A DNA stretch of 64,000 bases, taken from positions 62,001-126,000 of the forward strand of contig NZ_SJXM01000009.1 of the NCBI RefSeq assembly GCF_004336805.1, read 5' to 3'. How positions within the stretch are numbered: the first letter of the stretch is position 1; each line of letters opens with the position of its first letter. A program made the translations under genes and the position numbers. Origin of the DNA: Aeromicrobium sp. IC_218. Lineage in GTDB: Bacteria; Actinomycetota; Actinomycetes; Propionibacteriales; Nocardioidaceae. The notes below the pieces were generated by a model, which was not told the DNA's origin, searched no databases, and was given only the letters and a program-made list of their open reading frames with translations. Of the stretch, positions 25,599-33,647 are shown in pieces.

Positions 25599-26338
25599 GC
25601 ACCGTGCTGTGGGGCGTCCTGCCGTACGTGATGCTCGCGGTGCTCGTCGGCGGCACGTGGTGGCGCTACCGGTATGACAAGTTCGGCTGGACGACCCGCT
25701 CGTCGCAGCTGTACGAGTCGCGGCTGCTGCGGATCGGCTCCCCGATCTTCCACATCGGCATCCTGGTCGTGCTCATCGGTCACGTCATCGGCCTGGTGAT
25801 CCCCGAGTCCTGGACCGACGCGATCGGCGTGACGCAGGAGATGTACCACGTCAACGCGCTCGTCATGGGCGGCATCGCCGGGCTGTTCACCCTCGGCGGG
25901 CTGCTGATCCTCGTCTACCGCCGGCGCACGACCGGACCGGTCTTCATGGCCACCACGCGCAACGACAAGCTCATGTACGCCGTGCTGGTCACGACCATCG
26001 CGCTCGGACTCTGGACGACGCTCAAGGCGGTGGGCGCCGGGCACGAGGCGCACGACTACCGCCAGACCGTCTCGCCCTGGTTCCGGTCGCTGTTCACCTT
26101 CCAGCCGGACGTCGACGCGATGGCCGCCGCCCCGATCCAGTTCCACGCCCACGTGCTGATGGCGATGGTGCTGTTCACGATCTGGCCGTTCACCCGGCTC
26201 GTCCACGCCTTCACCGCACCGCTGCACTACCTGTTCCGTCCCTACATCGTCTACCGCAGCCGGGACGACCTGGCCTCGGCCCGCCCGCCCCGCCGGGGCT
26301 GGAGCGCGGTCGGCACCAGCGACCGGGCCCGCCGCTGA
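25595..26338 (+). CDS. narI: Respiratory nitrate reductase, gamma (cytochrome b) subunit
   Basis: A 247-residue membrane protein with five helices. It oxidises menaquinol and carries two b haems that feed NarH. Candidate haem ligands are in SPIFHIGILVVLIGHVIGL (helix 2) and QFHAHVLMAM...RLVHAF (helix 5). A short basic tail (ARPPRRGWS) lies inside. Translational coupling to narJ is by ATGA. The neighbour narK follows after 13 bp, so the five genes form one operon for nitrate respiration. Confidence 0.96.
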   Translation: MSTVLWGVLPYVMLAVLVGGTWWRYRYDKFGWTTRSSQLYESRLLRIGSPIFHIGILVVLIGHVIGLVIPESWTDAIGVTQEMYHVNALVMGGIAGLFTLGGLLILVYRRRTTGPVFMATTRNDKLMYAVLVTTIALGLWTTLKAVGAGHEAHDYRQTVSPWFRSLFTFQPDVDAMAAAPIQFHAHVLMAMVLFTIWPFTRLVHAFTAPLHYLFRPYIVYRSRDDLASARPPRRGWSAVGTSDRARR

Positions 26339-26351
26339 CCCAGGAGCCGAG

Positions 26352-27554
26352 ATGACGAGCACGCGCACCACCGAGACCACCCCCGACCTGCGCGGCCAGG
26401 GCCGCAACCTCGCGCTCGCGACGCTCGCGTTCGCGGTCAGCTTCTGGGCCTGGAACGTGGTGGGGCCGCTCGGCGTCCGCTACGCCCAGGAGCTCGACCT
26501 CACGAGCTCGCAGAAGTCGCTGCTCGTCGCCATCCCCGTGCTGGTCGGCTCGCTCGGCCGCATCCTGGCCGGCGCGCTGACCGACCGGCTCGGCGGGCGG
26601 CTCATGTTCCCGGTGCTGCTCGCGGCGTCCGCCCCGTTCGTCCTGCTGGTGGCGTTCGCGGGCGACCGGGGGTCGTACGGGCTGCTGCTCGTGTTCGGGT
26701 TCTTCCTCGGCGTGGCCGGCACGACCTTCGCGGTGGGCGTGCCGTTCGTCAACGCCTGGTACGAGGCGCCGCGGCGCGGGTTCGCGACCGGCGTCTTCGG
26801 CGCCGGCATGGGCGGCACGGCGCTGTCGTCGTTCTTCACGCCGCGCATGGTGGAGTGGTTCGGCTACACCGCGACGCACGTGCTGGTCGCCGCGGCGCTG
26901 CTCGTGACGGCGGCCGTCTGCTGGCTGCTCATGCGCGACTCGCCCCTCTGGCAGCCCAACCACAACCCCGTCCTGCCGAAGCTCGCCCTGGGGTTGCGGC
27001 TGCCGGTGACGTGGCGGATGTCGTTCTTGTACGCCGTCACCTTCGGCGGCTTCGTCGCGTTCTCCACCTACCTGCCGACGTACCTCACGGACGTCTACGC
27101 TTTCGACCTCAAGGCCGCCGGCGCCCGCACGGCCGGGTTCGCCATCGCCGCCGTCGTCGCGCGCCCGCTCGGCGGCGTGCTCTCGGACAAGGTGGGGCCA
27201 CGGACCGTCGTCATGACGTCGCTCGCGGGCACCGCGGTGATGGCCGTCGTCGTCGCGCTCGAGCCGCCGGTCGAGGTGCCGGCCGGCCTCGCGTTCATCC
27301 TGCTCGCGCTCTTCCTGGGCCTGGGGACCGGCGGCGTGTTCGCCTGGGTGGCGGTGCAGTCGCCGCCGGAGAAGGTCGGCACCGTGACCGGTCTCGTCGG
27401 CGCGGCCGGCGGCCTGGGCGGCTTCTTCCCGCCGCTGGTCATGGGCGCGACCTACGGCGTGGGGCTGGACGACTACGGGCTCGGGCTCGCGCTGCTGGTG
27501 GTCGTGGCGCTCGGCGCGCTGCTGTTCACCGTCCGCCAGCCGTCCGGCCGCTGA
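26352..27554 (+). CDS. narK: Nitrate/nitrite transporter of the major facilitator family
   Basis: A 400-residue transporter with 12 helices. It carries the nitrate-porter signature regions: LGRILAGALTDRLGGR after helix 2 (MFS motif A), GxGMGGTALSSFF in helix 5, and the repeat GAAGGLGGFFPPLVMG in helix 11. Members import nitrate or exchange it for nitrite. As a single-domain protein co-transcribed with narGHJI it should supply the reductase and remove nitrite. A perfect bidirectional terminator follows 6 bp after the stop. Confidence 0.93.
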   Translation: MTSTRTTETTPDLRGQGRNLALATLAFAVSFWAWNVVGPLGVRYAQELDLTSSQKSLLVAIPVLVGSLGRILAGALTDRLGGRLMFPVLLAASAPFVLLVAFAGDRGSYGLLLVFGFFLGVAGTTFAVGVPFVNAWYEAPRRGFATGVFGAGMGGTALSSFFTPRMVEWFGYTATHVLVAAALLVTAAVCWLLMRDSPLWQPNHNPVLPKLALGLRLPVTWRMSFLYAVTFGGFVAFSTYLPTYLTDVYAFDLKAAGARTAGFAIAAVVARPLGGVLSDKVGPRTVVMTSLAGTAVMAVVVALEPPVEVPAGLAFILLALFLGLGTGGVFAWVAVQSPPEKVGTVTGLVGAAGGLGGFFPPLVMGATYGVGLDDYGLGLALLVVVALGALLFTVRQPSGR

Positions 27555-27560
27555 CGCGGG

Positions 27561-27594
27561 ACGGCCCCCGACCTGGCATCAGGTCGGGGGCCGT
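27561..27594. terminator. Bidirectional terminator between narK and rpmJ
   Basis: ACGGCCCCCGACCTG, loop GCAT, then its exact reverse complement: a perfect 15-bp stem between convergent genes. It should stop transcription from the nar operon and from the minus-strand ribosomal operon. Confidence 0.85.
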
Positions 27595-27607
27595 CGTGCG
27601 TGGGGGC

Positions 27608-27730
27608 TCAGCCCTGGCGGGCCTTGAGGCGCGGGTTCTGCTTGTTGATCACGTAGGTGCGTCCGTGACGGCGCACGACCTGCGAGCCCGGCTGGTTCTT
27701 CAGCGAGCGGAGCGAGTTCCTGACCTTCAT
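27608..27730 (-). CDS. rpmJ: Ribosomal protein L36, zinc-free (C-) paralogue
   Basis: A 40-residue L36: [11 protein letters not shown] opening, [18 protein letters not shown] middle. The zinc-binding C-x2-C...C-x4-H ligands of ordinary L36 are missing; there is no cysteine at all. Such C- copies replace zinc-containing L36 when zinc is short, freeing zinc for the cell. Its ATG overlaps the L32 stop (ATGA), so it is the last gene of the Zur-controlled L31-CobW-L32-L36 unit. Confidence 0.93.
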   Translation of the reverse strand: MKVRNSLRSLKNQPGSQVVRRHGRTYVINKQNPRLKARQG

Positions 27731-27918
27731 GCGATCCTCCTGTTCCGGCCGGTCGTGGGATCGACCAGCCCTGCGTGGACGGCGGCGACGAGGCGTCGGG
27801 GGACGCGGTGCTCGCGGCCGTCGACCGTCACGGTCACCAGCTCGGGCGTGGACGCCTTCCACTGGGACCGTCGGTGACGGGTGTTGCTGCGCGACGTGCG
27901 GCGCTTCGGTACTGCCAT
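27727..27918 (-). CDS. rpmF: Ribosomal protein L32, zinc-free (C-) paralogue
   Basis: A 63-residue L32 with the typical start [20 protein letters not shown]. The usual CxxC pairs are absent and the C-terminal half ([16 protein letters not shown]) is free of cysteine. It belongs with the other C- ribosomal proteins of this cluster. It follows the CobW-like gene by 29 bp and overlaps the L36 start by 4 bp. Confidence 0.92.
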   Translation of the reverse strand: MAVPKRRTSRSNTRHRRSQWKASTPELVTVTVDGREHRVPRRLVAAVHAGLVDPTTGRNRRIA

Positions 27919-27947
27919 GGGTCCTCCTGCGGTGGTGTGAACAGCGA

Positions 27948-29009
27948 TCAGGCCGAGATGCTTCCCAGCCAGGGCTCGAAGCCGTCGTGGGTCGTGCTCC
28001 AGTCGTCCAGGACGGCGTCGGGCGCCACGAGCAGACCGTGGAACGCGTCCTCCAGCCCGTCCGGGACGTCGCCGGTGCCGGTCAGGACGAGCCGGGTGCG
28101 CGGCGCGCGCGGACCCCACGACTCGCCGTCGCCGATGCTCAGCTGGCCGCCCGCGCCGTCCCACACCAGGGCGCGCTCGGGACGGGTCGGCAGCCAGAAG
28201 CAGCCGCGCGAGCGGAACGGCCCGGACGCGAGCGTCTCCAGGTCGTCGAGCAGGCGCGCCGGGTCGAACGGACGGTCCGAACGCAGGTCCAGGCGCCAGA
28301 CGTGCGGCGACCGCAGGCTCGGCAGCTCGCAGTCCAGCACCGTGCCCGTCCAGGCCGCCGTGCGGCCGTAGTCGTGGACGTGCCCGGTCAGCGCCGCCGC
28401 GTCGACGTGCTCGGTGCCGGCCACGACCCGTGCCCCGGGACGAGCGAGCGCGGCCAGCAGGTCGAGCCCGGCGTCGGACGGCTCGCCGACCGCGACCGTG
28501 ACGTCGGCGTGCTCGATCATCGCGCAGGTGACCTCGGCGACGCCGCGACGGTCGTCCGGGCCGCAGTGGGTGCCCCGCTCGGCCAGCAGGTCGTCGCCGA
28601 GCAGGTCCTGCTCGACACCGGTGCCGGGCAGCGCGGCCACGACCGACGCGACGCGCAGCCGGCGGGCGAGCCGCGAGTCCAGCGCCAGCACGTGGCACAC
28701 CTGGTCGGCCTCGGCGCCCACGGGCAGGTGGGCCACGATCGTCGACCAGCGTCCGTCGGTCGCCAGCCGCTCGAGCGTCGGCAGGACGTCCTCGCGCAGG
28801 GCGCAGCTGACGCAGGCGTGCTCGAGGTGCACCTCGTGCTGCTCCAGCACGCCGCTCATGTCGCTGACGACGCGGCGCAGCACGCCCGCGTCGACGTCGA
28901 TGTGGTGGCGCACCGCGACCGCCCCGGGCAGGTCGAACAGCAGGCCCACCATCGTCGTGGCCAGCGCGTCGCGGTCGGTGCCGGTCAGCAGGACGACGGG
29001 CGTCCTCAT
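27948..29009 (-). CDS. CobW/COG0523-like protein with degenerate GTP-binding site
   Basis: A 353-residue protein placed between L31 and L32 genes of a zinc-starvation operon. COG0523 proteins are GTP-dependent metal chaperones. Here the P-loop GxxxxGKT is replaced by [13 protein letters not shown] (near 8-20), and the metal motif CxCC is CVSCALRED (Cys at about 63 and 66). A CobW C-terminal domain with the [12 protein letters not shown] and FEPWLGS segments closes the protein. The P-loop-less form next to C- ribosomal proteins is known in mycobacteria (Rv0106-like), so this is a lineage feature, not a broken gene. Zinc handling is likely; GTPase activity is doubtful. Confidence 0.85.
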   Translation of the reverse strand: MRTPVVLLTGTDRDALATTMVGLLFDLPGAVAVRHHIDVDAGVLRRVVSDMSGVLEQHEVHLEHACVSCALREDVLPTLERLATDGRWSTIVAHLPVGAEADQVCHVLALDSRLARRLRVASVVAALPGTGVEQDLLGDDLLAERGTHCGPDDRRGVAEVTCAMIEHADVTVAVGEPSDAGLDLLAALARPGARVVAGTEHVDAAALTGHVHDYGRTAAWTGTVLDCELPSLRSPHVWRLDLRSDRPFDPARLLDDLETLASGPFRSRGCFWLPTRPERALVWDGAGGQLSIGDGESWGPRAPRTRLVLTGTGDVPDGLEDAFHGLLVAPDAVLDDWSTTHDGFEPWLGSISA

Positions 29010-29251
29010 GCGCGGCTGCCGTAGCGACGCCGGAAGCGCTCGACGCGTCCCTCGCTGTCGACGACGCGTCCGCGACCGGTCCAGAACGGGTGGCTGGCGG
29101 TGGTGACGTCCACGTCGACGACGGGGTAGGTGGTGCCGCCGAGCTCGATCGTCTTGTCGCTGGTCATGGTCGAGCGGGTCAGCGTGAGGTCGCCGGTCGA
29201 GCGGTCCCGGAAGACCACCGGGGCGTAGGGCGGGTGGATGCCGCGGCGCAT
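29006..29251 (-). CDS. rpmE2: Ribosomal protein L31 type B, zinc-free
   Basis: An 81-residue type B L31: [16 protein letters not shown] opening and [25 protein letters not shown] close. Zinc-type L31 has a CxxC motif; this has no cysteine. It is the first gene of the minus-strand operon. A GGAAGGAG ribosome-binding site precedes the ATG, and the Zur box lies 18 bp upstream of the start. An upstream in-frame ATG inside the Zur box is unlikely to be used. It overlaps the CobW-like gene by ATGA. Confidence 0.93.
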   Translation of the reverse strand: MRRGIHPPYAPVVFRDRSTGDLTLTRSTMTSDKTIELGGTTYPVVDVDVTTASHPFWTGRGRVVDSEGRVERFRRRYGSRA

Positions 29252-29268
29252 GCTGCTCCTTCCGTGTG

Positions 29269-29289
29269 TGAGAATGAGAATCATTCCCA
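29269..29289. promoter_or_regulatory. Zur box between divergent ribosomal-protein operons
   Basis: TGAGAATGA, spacer GAA, TCATTCCCA: the arms match at 8 of 9 positions. This is the form of actinobacterial Zur sites, an AT-rich palindrome in an otherwise very GC-rich region. It sits in the 60-bp gap between rpmE2 and rpmB2 and would repress both units when zinc is plentiful. Confidence 0.9.
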
Positions 29290-29311
29290 ATAGTACGCAC
29301 AGGAGGAAGTC

Positions 29312-29548
29312 ATGTCACGCACGTGCCAGGTGACCGGCGCCGAGCCCGGGTTCGGTCACCACGTCTCGCACTCGCACCGGCGGACCAAGCGCCGCTTCGA
29401 CGTCAACGTCCAGCGCAAGCGGTACTGGGTGCCGACGCTCGGGCGCCACGTCACGCTGCGGGTCAGCGCCCGGGGCATCAAGACGATCGACCAGCGCGGC
29501 ATCGACGCCGTGGTGGCCGACATCGTCCGGCGCGATGGGAGCGTGTGA
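29312..29548 (+). CDS. rpmB2: Ribosomal protein L28, zinc-free paralogue
   Basis: A 78-residue L28 ([29 protein letters not shown]). It keeps one cysteine near the start but lacks the full CxxC pairs of zinc-type L28. AGGAGGAAG precedes the ATG. It is the first gene of the plus-strand unit L28-L33-S14 and is separated from rpmE2 by the Zur box. The stop shares a base with the L33 start (TGATG). Confidence 0.93.
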   Translation: MSRTCQVTGAEPGFGHHVSHSHRRTKRRFDVNVQRKRYWVPTLGRHVTLRVSARGIKTIDQRGIDAVVADIVRRDGSV

Positions 29549-29718
29549 TGGCGAGCCGCAGCAGCGACGTCCGGCCGGTCGTGAAGCTCCGGTCCACCGC
29601 GGGCACGGGCTACACGTACGTCACCCGCAAGAACCGCCGCAACGACCCCGACCGGCTCGAGCTCATGAAGTACGACCCCCGCGTGCGCCGGCACGTGACG
29701 TTCAAGGAGGAGCGCTGA
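29548..29718 (+). CDS. rpmG2: Ribosomal protein L33, zinc-free paralogue
   Basis: A 56-residue L33 with [21 protein letters not shown] and [16 protein letters not shown]. The ordinary zinc ligands (CxxC, twice) are replaced and no cysteine remains. TGATG overlaps link it to L28 before and S14 after, so the three are coupled. Confidence 0.94.
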   Translation: MASRSSDVRPVVKLRSTAGTGYTYVTRKNRRNDPDRLELMKYDPRVRRHVTFKEER

Positions 29719-30023
29719 TGGCCAAGCAGAGCAAGATCGCCGCCGACCGACGTCGCCGTGAGGTGGTCGCCCGCTACGCGGAGCGCCGCGCCGCGCTCAA
29801 GGAGGGGGTGCGACAGGCCGCGCCCGGCTCACCCGAGCAGGTGGCCGCCGTCCGCGCCCTGTCGCGCCTGCCTCGTGACGCGTCGCCCGTGCGGCTGCGC
29901 AACCGCGACCAGGTCGACGGACGTCCGCGCGGGTTCGTGCGGCTCACCGGCACGTCACGCATCCGGTTCCGCGAGATGGCCCACCGCGGCGAGCTGCCCG
30001 GGATCACCAAGTCCAGCTGGTAG
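29718..30023 (+). CDS. rpsN2: Ribosomal protein S14, zinc-free long form
   Basis: A 101-residue S14 of the long, C- type ([24 protein letters not shown] start; [27 protein letters not shown] end). The short zinc-type S14 is about 61 residues with a CxxC zinc site; this form has none. It closes the plus-strand unit. The S18 paralogue that often follows in this cluster is absent here. Confidence 0.95.
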   Translation: MAKQSKIAADRRRREVVARYAERRAALKEGVRQAAPGSPEQVAAVRALSRLPRDASPVRLRNRDQVDGRPRGFVRLTGTSRIRFREMAHRGELPGITKSSW

Positions 30024-30075
30024 ACCGGCGCCCAGGGCTCGGCGAGGCGGCTCCCGGCGGCTCGCGGGCGACCGC

Positions 30076-30081
30076 GATACT
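30076..30081 (+). promoter_or_regulatory. -10-like box before cobQ
   Basis: GATACT ends 6 nt before the GTG start of cobQ, with no Shine-Dalgarno sequence between. It could give a leaderless mRNA. No convincing -35 box is seen and the evidence is modest. Confidence 0.35.
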
Positions 30082-30087
30082 GGGGCC

Positions 30088-31584
30088 GTGGACGCACAGG
30101 CTCGCCGCACCGCCCGGCTCATGGTGGCCGGCACGACCTCGGACGCGGGCAAGAGCCTGGTCACGACCGCGGTGTGCCGGGCCCTCGCCCGCCGCGGCGT
30201 GCGGGTGGCCCCGTTCAAGTCGCAGAACATGTCGAACAACTCGATGGTCTGCGCCGACGGCGCCGAGATCGGTCGCGCGCAGTGGGTGCAGGCGCTGGCC
30301 GCCGGTGCCGAGCCCGAGGCCGCGATGAACCCCGTGCTCCTCAAGCCCGGCGGCGACCGGCGCAGCCACGTGGTGGTCATGGGACGTCCGGCGGGCGAGA
30401 TCAGCAGCGCCGAGTTCGTCGGTGGGCGCACGCACCTGGCCGAGGCCGCGTACGCCGCCTACGACGACCTGGCCTCCCGCTACGACCTCGTCGTGGCCGA
30501 GGGCGCGGGCAGCCCCGCGGAGATCAACCTGCGGGCCGGCGACTACGTGAACATGGGCCTGGCCCGGCACGCCGACATGCCCGTCGTGGTGGTCGGCGAC
30601 ATCGACCGCGGGGGCGTCTTCGCCGCGCTGTACGGCACCGTCGCGCTGCTGGAGCCCGCCGACCAGCGGCTGGTCGCCGGGTTCGTGATCAACAAGTTCC
30701 GCGGCGACGAGACGCTGCTCGCCCCCGGCCTGCGGAGCCTCGAGCAGCTGGCCGGACGTCCCGTGCTCGGCACCCTGCCGTGGAGCCCGGACGTGTGGCT
30801 GGACTCCGAGGACGCGCTCGACCTGGAGGGCCGGCGCACCGGCTCCGAGGGCGCCCTGCGCGTCGTCGTCGTGCGGCTCCCGCGCATCAGCAACTTCACC
30901 GACGTGGACGCGCTCGGGCTCGAGCCGGACGTCGACGTCGTCTTCACCGCGGACCCGCACGACCTGGCCGGCGCCGACCTGGTGGTCCTGCCCGGCACGC
31001 GCGCCACGGTCTCCGACCTGGCCTGGCTGCGTTCCCGCGGGCTGGACCGGGCGATCGTCCGGCACGCCGAGGCCGGACGGGCCGTGCTGGGCATCTGCGG
31101 TGGGTTCCAGATGCTCGGCCGCGACGTGCACGACCCCGAGGGCGTCGAGTCCGGCGCGCCCACGAGCGTCCCTGGCCTGGGGCTGCTGCCGGTCGCGACG
31201 ACGTTCGCCGCGAAGAAGACGCTGCGCCTGCCCCAGGGCGAGGCGCTCGGCGCCCAGGCGTCCGGCTACGAGATCCACCACGGGCGCATCATCCGCGAGC
31301 CCGGCGCGACCGAGTTCCTCGGCGGAGCCCAGGACGGGGCGGTGCTGGGCACGATGTGGCACGGCAGCCTGGAGTCCGACGCGCTGCGCACCGCCGTGCT
31401 CGACCTGGCCGCCCGCACGCGGGGCGGCTCGTTCGCGGCGTCCGGCGTCAGCTTCGCCGCGGCGCGCGAGGCCCGGCTCGACCTGCTCGGCGACCTGGCC
31501 GAGAAGCACCTGGACGTCGACGCGCTGCTCGCCCTGGCCGAGCGCGGCGCCCCGCCGGTGCCGGTGATCGGGCCGCACGCGTGA
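30088..31584 (+). CDS. cobQ: Cobyric acid synthase
   Basis: A 498-residue glutamine-dependent amidotransferase that adds four amide groups to adenosylcobyrinic acid a,c-diamide. The N-terminal P-loop-like GTTSDAGKSLVTTA (near 15-28) and FKSQNMSNNSMV mark the synthetase domain. The C-terminal class I glutaminase domain has the nucleophile Cys in GICGGFQMLG (near 336) and the His in MWHGSLE (near 426). Full length for the family. The GTG start is the only in-frame start near the -10-like box. It overlaps cobK by GTGA. Confidence 0.95.
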   Translation: MDAQARRTARLMVAGTTSDAGKSLVTTAVCRALARRGVRVAPFKSQNMSNNSMVCADGAEIGRAQWVQALAAGAEPEAAMNPVLLKPGGDRRSHVVVMGRPAGEISSAEFVGGRTHLAEAAYAAYDDLASRYDLVVAEGAGSPAEINLRAGDYVNMGLARHADMPVVVVGDIDRGGVFAALYGTVALLEPADQRLVAGFVINKFRGDETLLAPGLRSLEQLAGRPVLGTLPWSPDVWLDSEDALDLEGRRTGSEGALRVVVVRLPRISNFTDVDALGLEPDVDVVFTADPHDLAGADLVVLPGTRATVSDLAWLRSRGLDRAIVRHAEAGRAVLGICGGFQMLGRDVHDPEGVESGAPTSVPGLGLLPVATTFAAKKTLRLPQGEALGAQASGYEIHHGRIIREPGATEFLGGAQDGAVLGTMWHGSLESDALRTAVLDLAARTRGGSFAASGVSFAAAREARLDLLGDLAEKHLDVDALLALAERGAPPVPVIGPHA

Positions 31585-32321
31585 GGGTGCTGCTGCTGGG
31601 CGGGACGCGCGAGGCGCGCGCCCTGGCCGCGCTGCTGGTCGACGACGGCGACGACGTCACGACGTCGCTCGCCGGACGCGTCGCCCGACCCCGGCTGCCG
31701 GTCGGCGACGTCCGCGTGGGCGGCTTCGGCGGGATCGACGGCCTGGTGACGCACCTGCGCGACGAGCGGGTGGACGTCGCCGTCGACGCCACCCACCCGT
31801 TCGCCGAGCGCATCAGCGCGAACGCCGCCGCCGCGTGCCCGCAGGCCGGCGTGCCGCTGCTGCGCCTGGAGCGTCCCGGCTGGTCGGTGCGCCCGGACGC
31901 CGCCGGCTGGCACTGGGTGGACGACCACGACGAGGCCGCCCGCGTCACGGCCGGGCTGGGGGAGCGGCCGTTCCTCACGATCGGCCGGCAGTCGCTCGGC
32001 CGGTTCGTGGAGCCGCTGCGCGACCACGCCTGCGTCGTGCGCGTCGTCGATCCGCCCGAGCTCGCGCTGCCGGACGCGTGGACGCTCGTGCAGAGCCGCG
32101 GCCCCTACACGGTCGAGCACGAGCGCGACGCGATGCGCGGCACCGACGTGCTGGTGACCAAGGACTCCGGCGGCGAGCACACCGAGGCCAAGCTCGACGT
32201 GGCCGCGGAGCTCGGCGTCCCGGTCGTGGTCGTCCGGCGCGCGGGAGCGCCGGCGGGCGTCAGCGTCGTGACCGACGCTGCGGACGCGCGCGCCTGGGTG
32301 CGAGCGCAGCCAGCACGCTGA
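31581..32321 (+). CDS. cobK: Precorrin-6A reductase
   Basis: A 246-residue NADPH-dependent enzyme that reduces precorrin-6A to precorrin-6B. Family hallmarks are the GGTREARALA nucleotide-binding start, DATHPFAERIS (near 72-82), and the C-terminal VTKDSGGEHTEAKLDVA. It is coupled to cobQ through GTGA. Its last 62 bp overlap, tail to tail, with cobD on the other strand. Confidence 0.95.
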   Translation: MRVLLLGGTREARALAALLVDDGDDVTTSLAGRVARPRLPVGDVRVGGFGGIDGLVTHLRDERVDVAVDATHPFAERISANAAAACPQAGVPLLRLERPGWSVRPDAAGWHWVDDHDEAARVTAGLGERPFLTIGRQSLGRFVEPLRDHACVVRVVDPPELALPDAWTLVQSRGPYTVEHERDAMRGTDVLVTKDSGGEHTEAKLDVAAELGVPVVVVRRAGAPAGVSVVTDAADARAWVRAQPAR

Positions 32322-33219
32322 CCCCGGCCGCCGCCCACGCGACCGCCGTCGCGAGCCGCGTGGCCCGGGGCAGGTCGCGGACGGTGGGGGCGGGACCGTC
32401 GCCCATCTCGGCGCGGTGCTCGACGCGTCCGGCGTAGTCGTTCACCCCGCCGAGCGTGACGCCGAGCGCCCCGGCGAACGCGGCCTCGACCGGTCCGGCG
32501 TTCGGGCTGGGGTGACGGCGCGCGTCCCGGGCCCAGGCTCTGGCCGCGTCGGCCGGACGTCCCCCGACCGCCGGGGCGAGCACGGTGGCCAGCAGGGCGG
32601 AGACGCGCGACGGCACGAGGTTCGCGACGTCGTCGGCCCGGGCGCTCGCCCAGCCGAACCGCTCGTACCGCGTGCTGCGGTGGCCGACCATCGCGTCGAG
32701 CGTGTTCACGACGCGGTAGCCGACCAGCCCGGGCACGCCGAGCGCCGCGCCCCACAGCAACGGAGCGACGACGGCGTCGGACGTGTTCTCGGCCAGTGAC
32801 TCGACCGCGGCGCGGCTCACCCCGTCGGCGTCCAGCCGGCTCGGGTCGCGTCCGACCAGGTGGGTGACCTGCTGCCGGGCCGCGGGGAGGTCGCCGCGCT
32901 CGAGCTGCCGGGCGATGGTCGTCCCCTCGCGCACCAGTGAGCGTCCGCCGACGACCGACCAGGTGGCCGCCGCGGTCAGCGCGACCTGCTGCCACGGACG
33001 GCGGCACGCCCGCTCGGCGACCACCGCGCCGGCGACCAGCGGCGCCACGACGGCGACGTGGTGCACGACGCCCGCGAGGCGGCGGTCGGCGTACGTGCGG
33101 CGCTCGACCGCGGCCGCCCACCGGCCCAGGCCGGCCACGGGGTGGAACCGGGCCGGGTCGCCGAGCGCACGGTCGAGCACGAAGCCGAGCGCCAGCCCGG
33201 CGGCGAGGGGCGTGGTCAC
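32260..33219 (-). CDS. cobD: Adenosylcobinamide-phosphate synthase (CbiB/CobD type)
   Basis: A 319-residue integral membrane protein that joins the aminopropanol arm to adenosylcobyric acid. It has LALGFVLDRALGDPARFHPVAGLGR at the start, ESLAENTSDAVVAPL (near 139), GYRVVNTLDAMVGHRS (near 166) and RRHPSPNAGPVEAAFAGALG (near 236), all family landmarks. It is the last gene of the riboswitch-led unit. The GTG start overlaps the stop of the phosphatase gene (GTGA). The C-terminal 20 codons run antisense to the end of cobK. Confidence 0.94.
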   Translation of the reverse strand: MTTPLAAGLALGFVLDRALGDPARFHPVAGLGRWAAAVERRTYADRRLAGVVHHVAVVAPLVAGAVVAERACRRPWQQVALTAAATWSVVGGRSLVREGTTIARQLERGDLPAARQQVTHLVGRDPSRLDADGVSRAAVESLAENTSDAVVAPLLWGAALGVPGLVGYRVVNTLDAMVGHRSTRYERFGWASARADDVANLVPSRVSALLATVLAPAVGGRPADAARAWARDARRHPSPNAGPVEAAFAGALGVTLGGVNDYAGRVEHRAEMGDGPAPTVRDLPRATRLATAVAWAAAGVSVLAALAPRRARPQRRSRR

Positions 33220-33647
33220 AGGCCCTCCCGCGAGGTCACGATCGCCTGCGCGTTCCCGGGCACCTCGCACGGGCTCCCGGTGAGCAGCTCGACGGCGACC
33301 GCGATGGTGTCGCCGTGGGTGACGACCAGCAGCTCCCCGTGGTGGTCGGCCAGCAGGGCACGGACGCGGTCGCGCACCTGGCCGGCGGACTCGTCGTGGT
33401 CGCGCTCGACCAGGCGGTCGTCCACCTGGACGGTGAGTCCGAGGGCCTCGGCGACGACGTCGGCGGTCTGCCGGGCCCGCACGGCGGGCGAGCAGAGCAG
33501 CGCGTCGAAGGCGGTGCCACGCAGGTGCTCCGCGGCGGTGCGCGACTGCAGCCGGCCGAGCTCGGTGAGCGGGGGCCTGGGGTCGCGGTGCTGCATCCGG
33601 CCGGCGGCGTTCCAGGTGGACTCGCCGTGGCGCAGCCAGCAGATCAC
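33216..33647 (-). CDS. Histidine phosphatase family protein, possible alpha-ribazole phosphatase
   Basis: A 143-residue short histidine phosphatase. The catalytic His is in LRHGEST (residues 5-11). A second His is in VVTHGDT near residue 109, and the conserved Arg and Glu are in CSPAVRARQTA and LVERDHDE. In cobalamin clusters such proteins often act as alpha-ribazole-5'-phosphate phosphatase (CobC of enteric bacteria). It is short for the family, where about 190-200 residues is usual. It is coupled by GTGA to cobA before and cobD after. The specific substrate is inferred from context. Confidence 0.8.
   Translation of the reverse strand: MICWLRHGESTWNAAGRMQHRDPRPPLTELGRLQSRTAAEHLRGTAFDALLCSPAVRARQTADVVAEALGLTVQVDDRLVERDHDESAGQVRDRVRALLADHHGELLVVTHGDTIAVAVELLTGSPCEVPGNAQAIVTSREGL

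Noticed and set aside
27948-29009. CobW-like gene as a frameshifted pseudogene because of the missing P-loop
   Set aside because: The frame is intact, coupled to L31 by ATGA, and the same P-loop-less form is known beside C- ribosomal proteins in mycobacteria.
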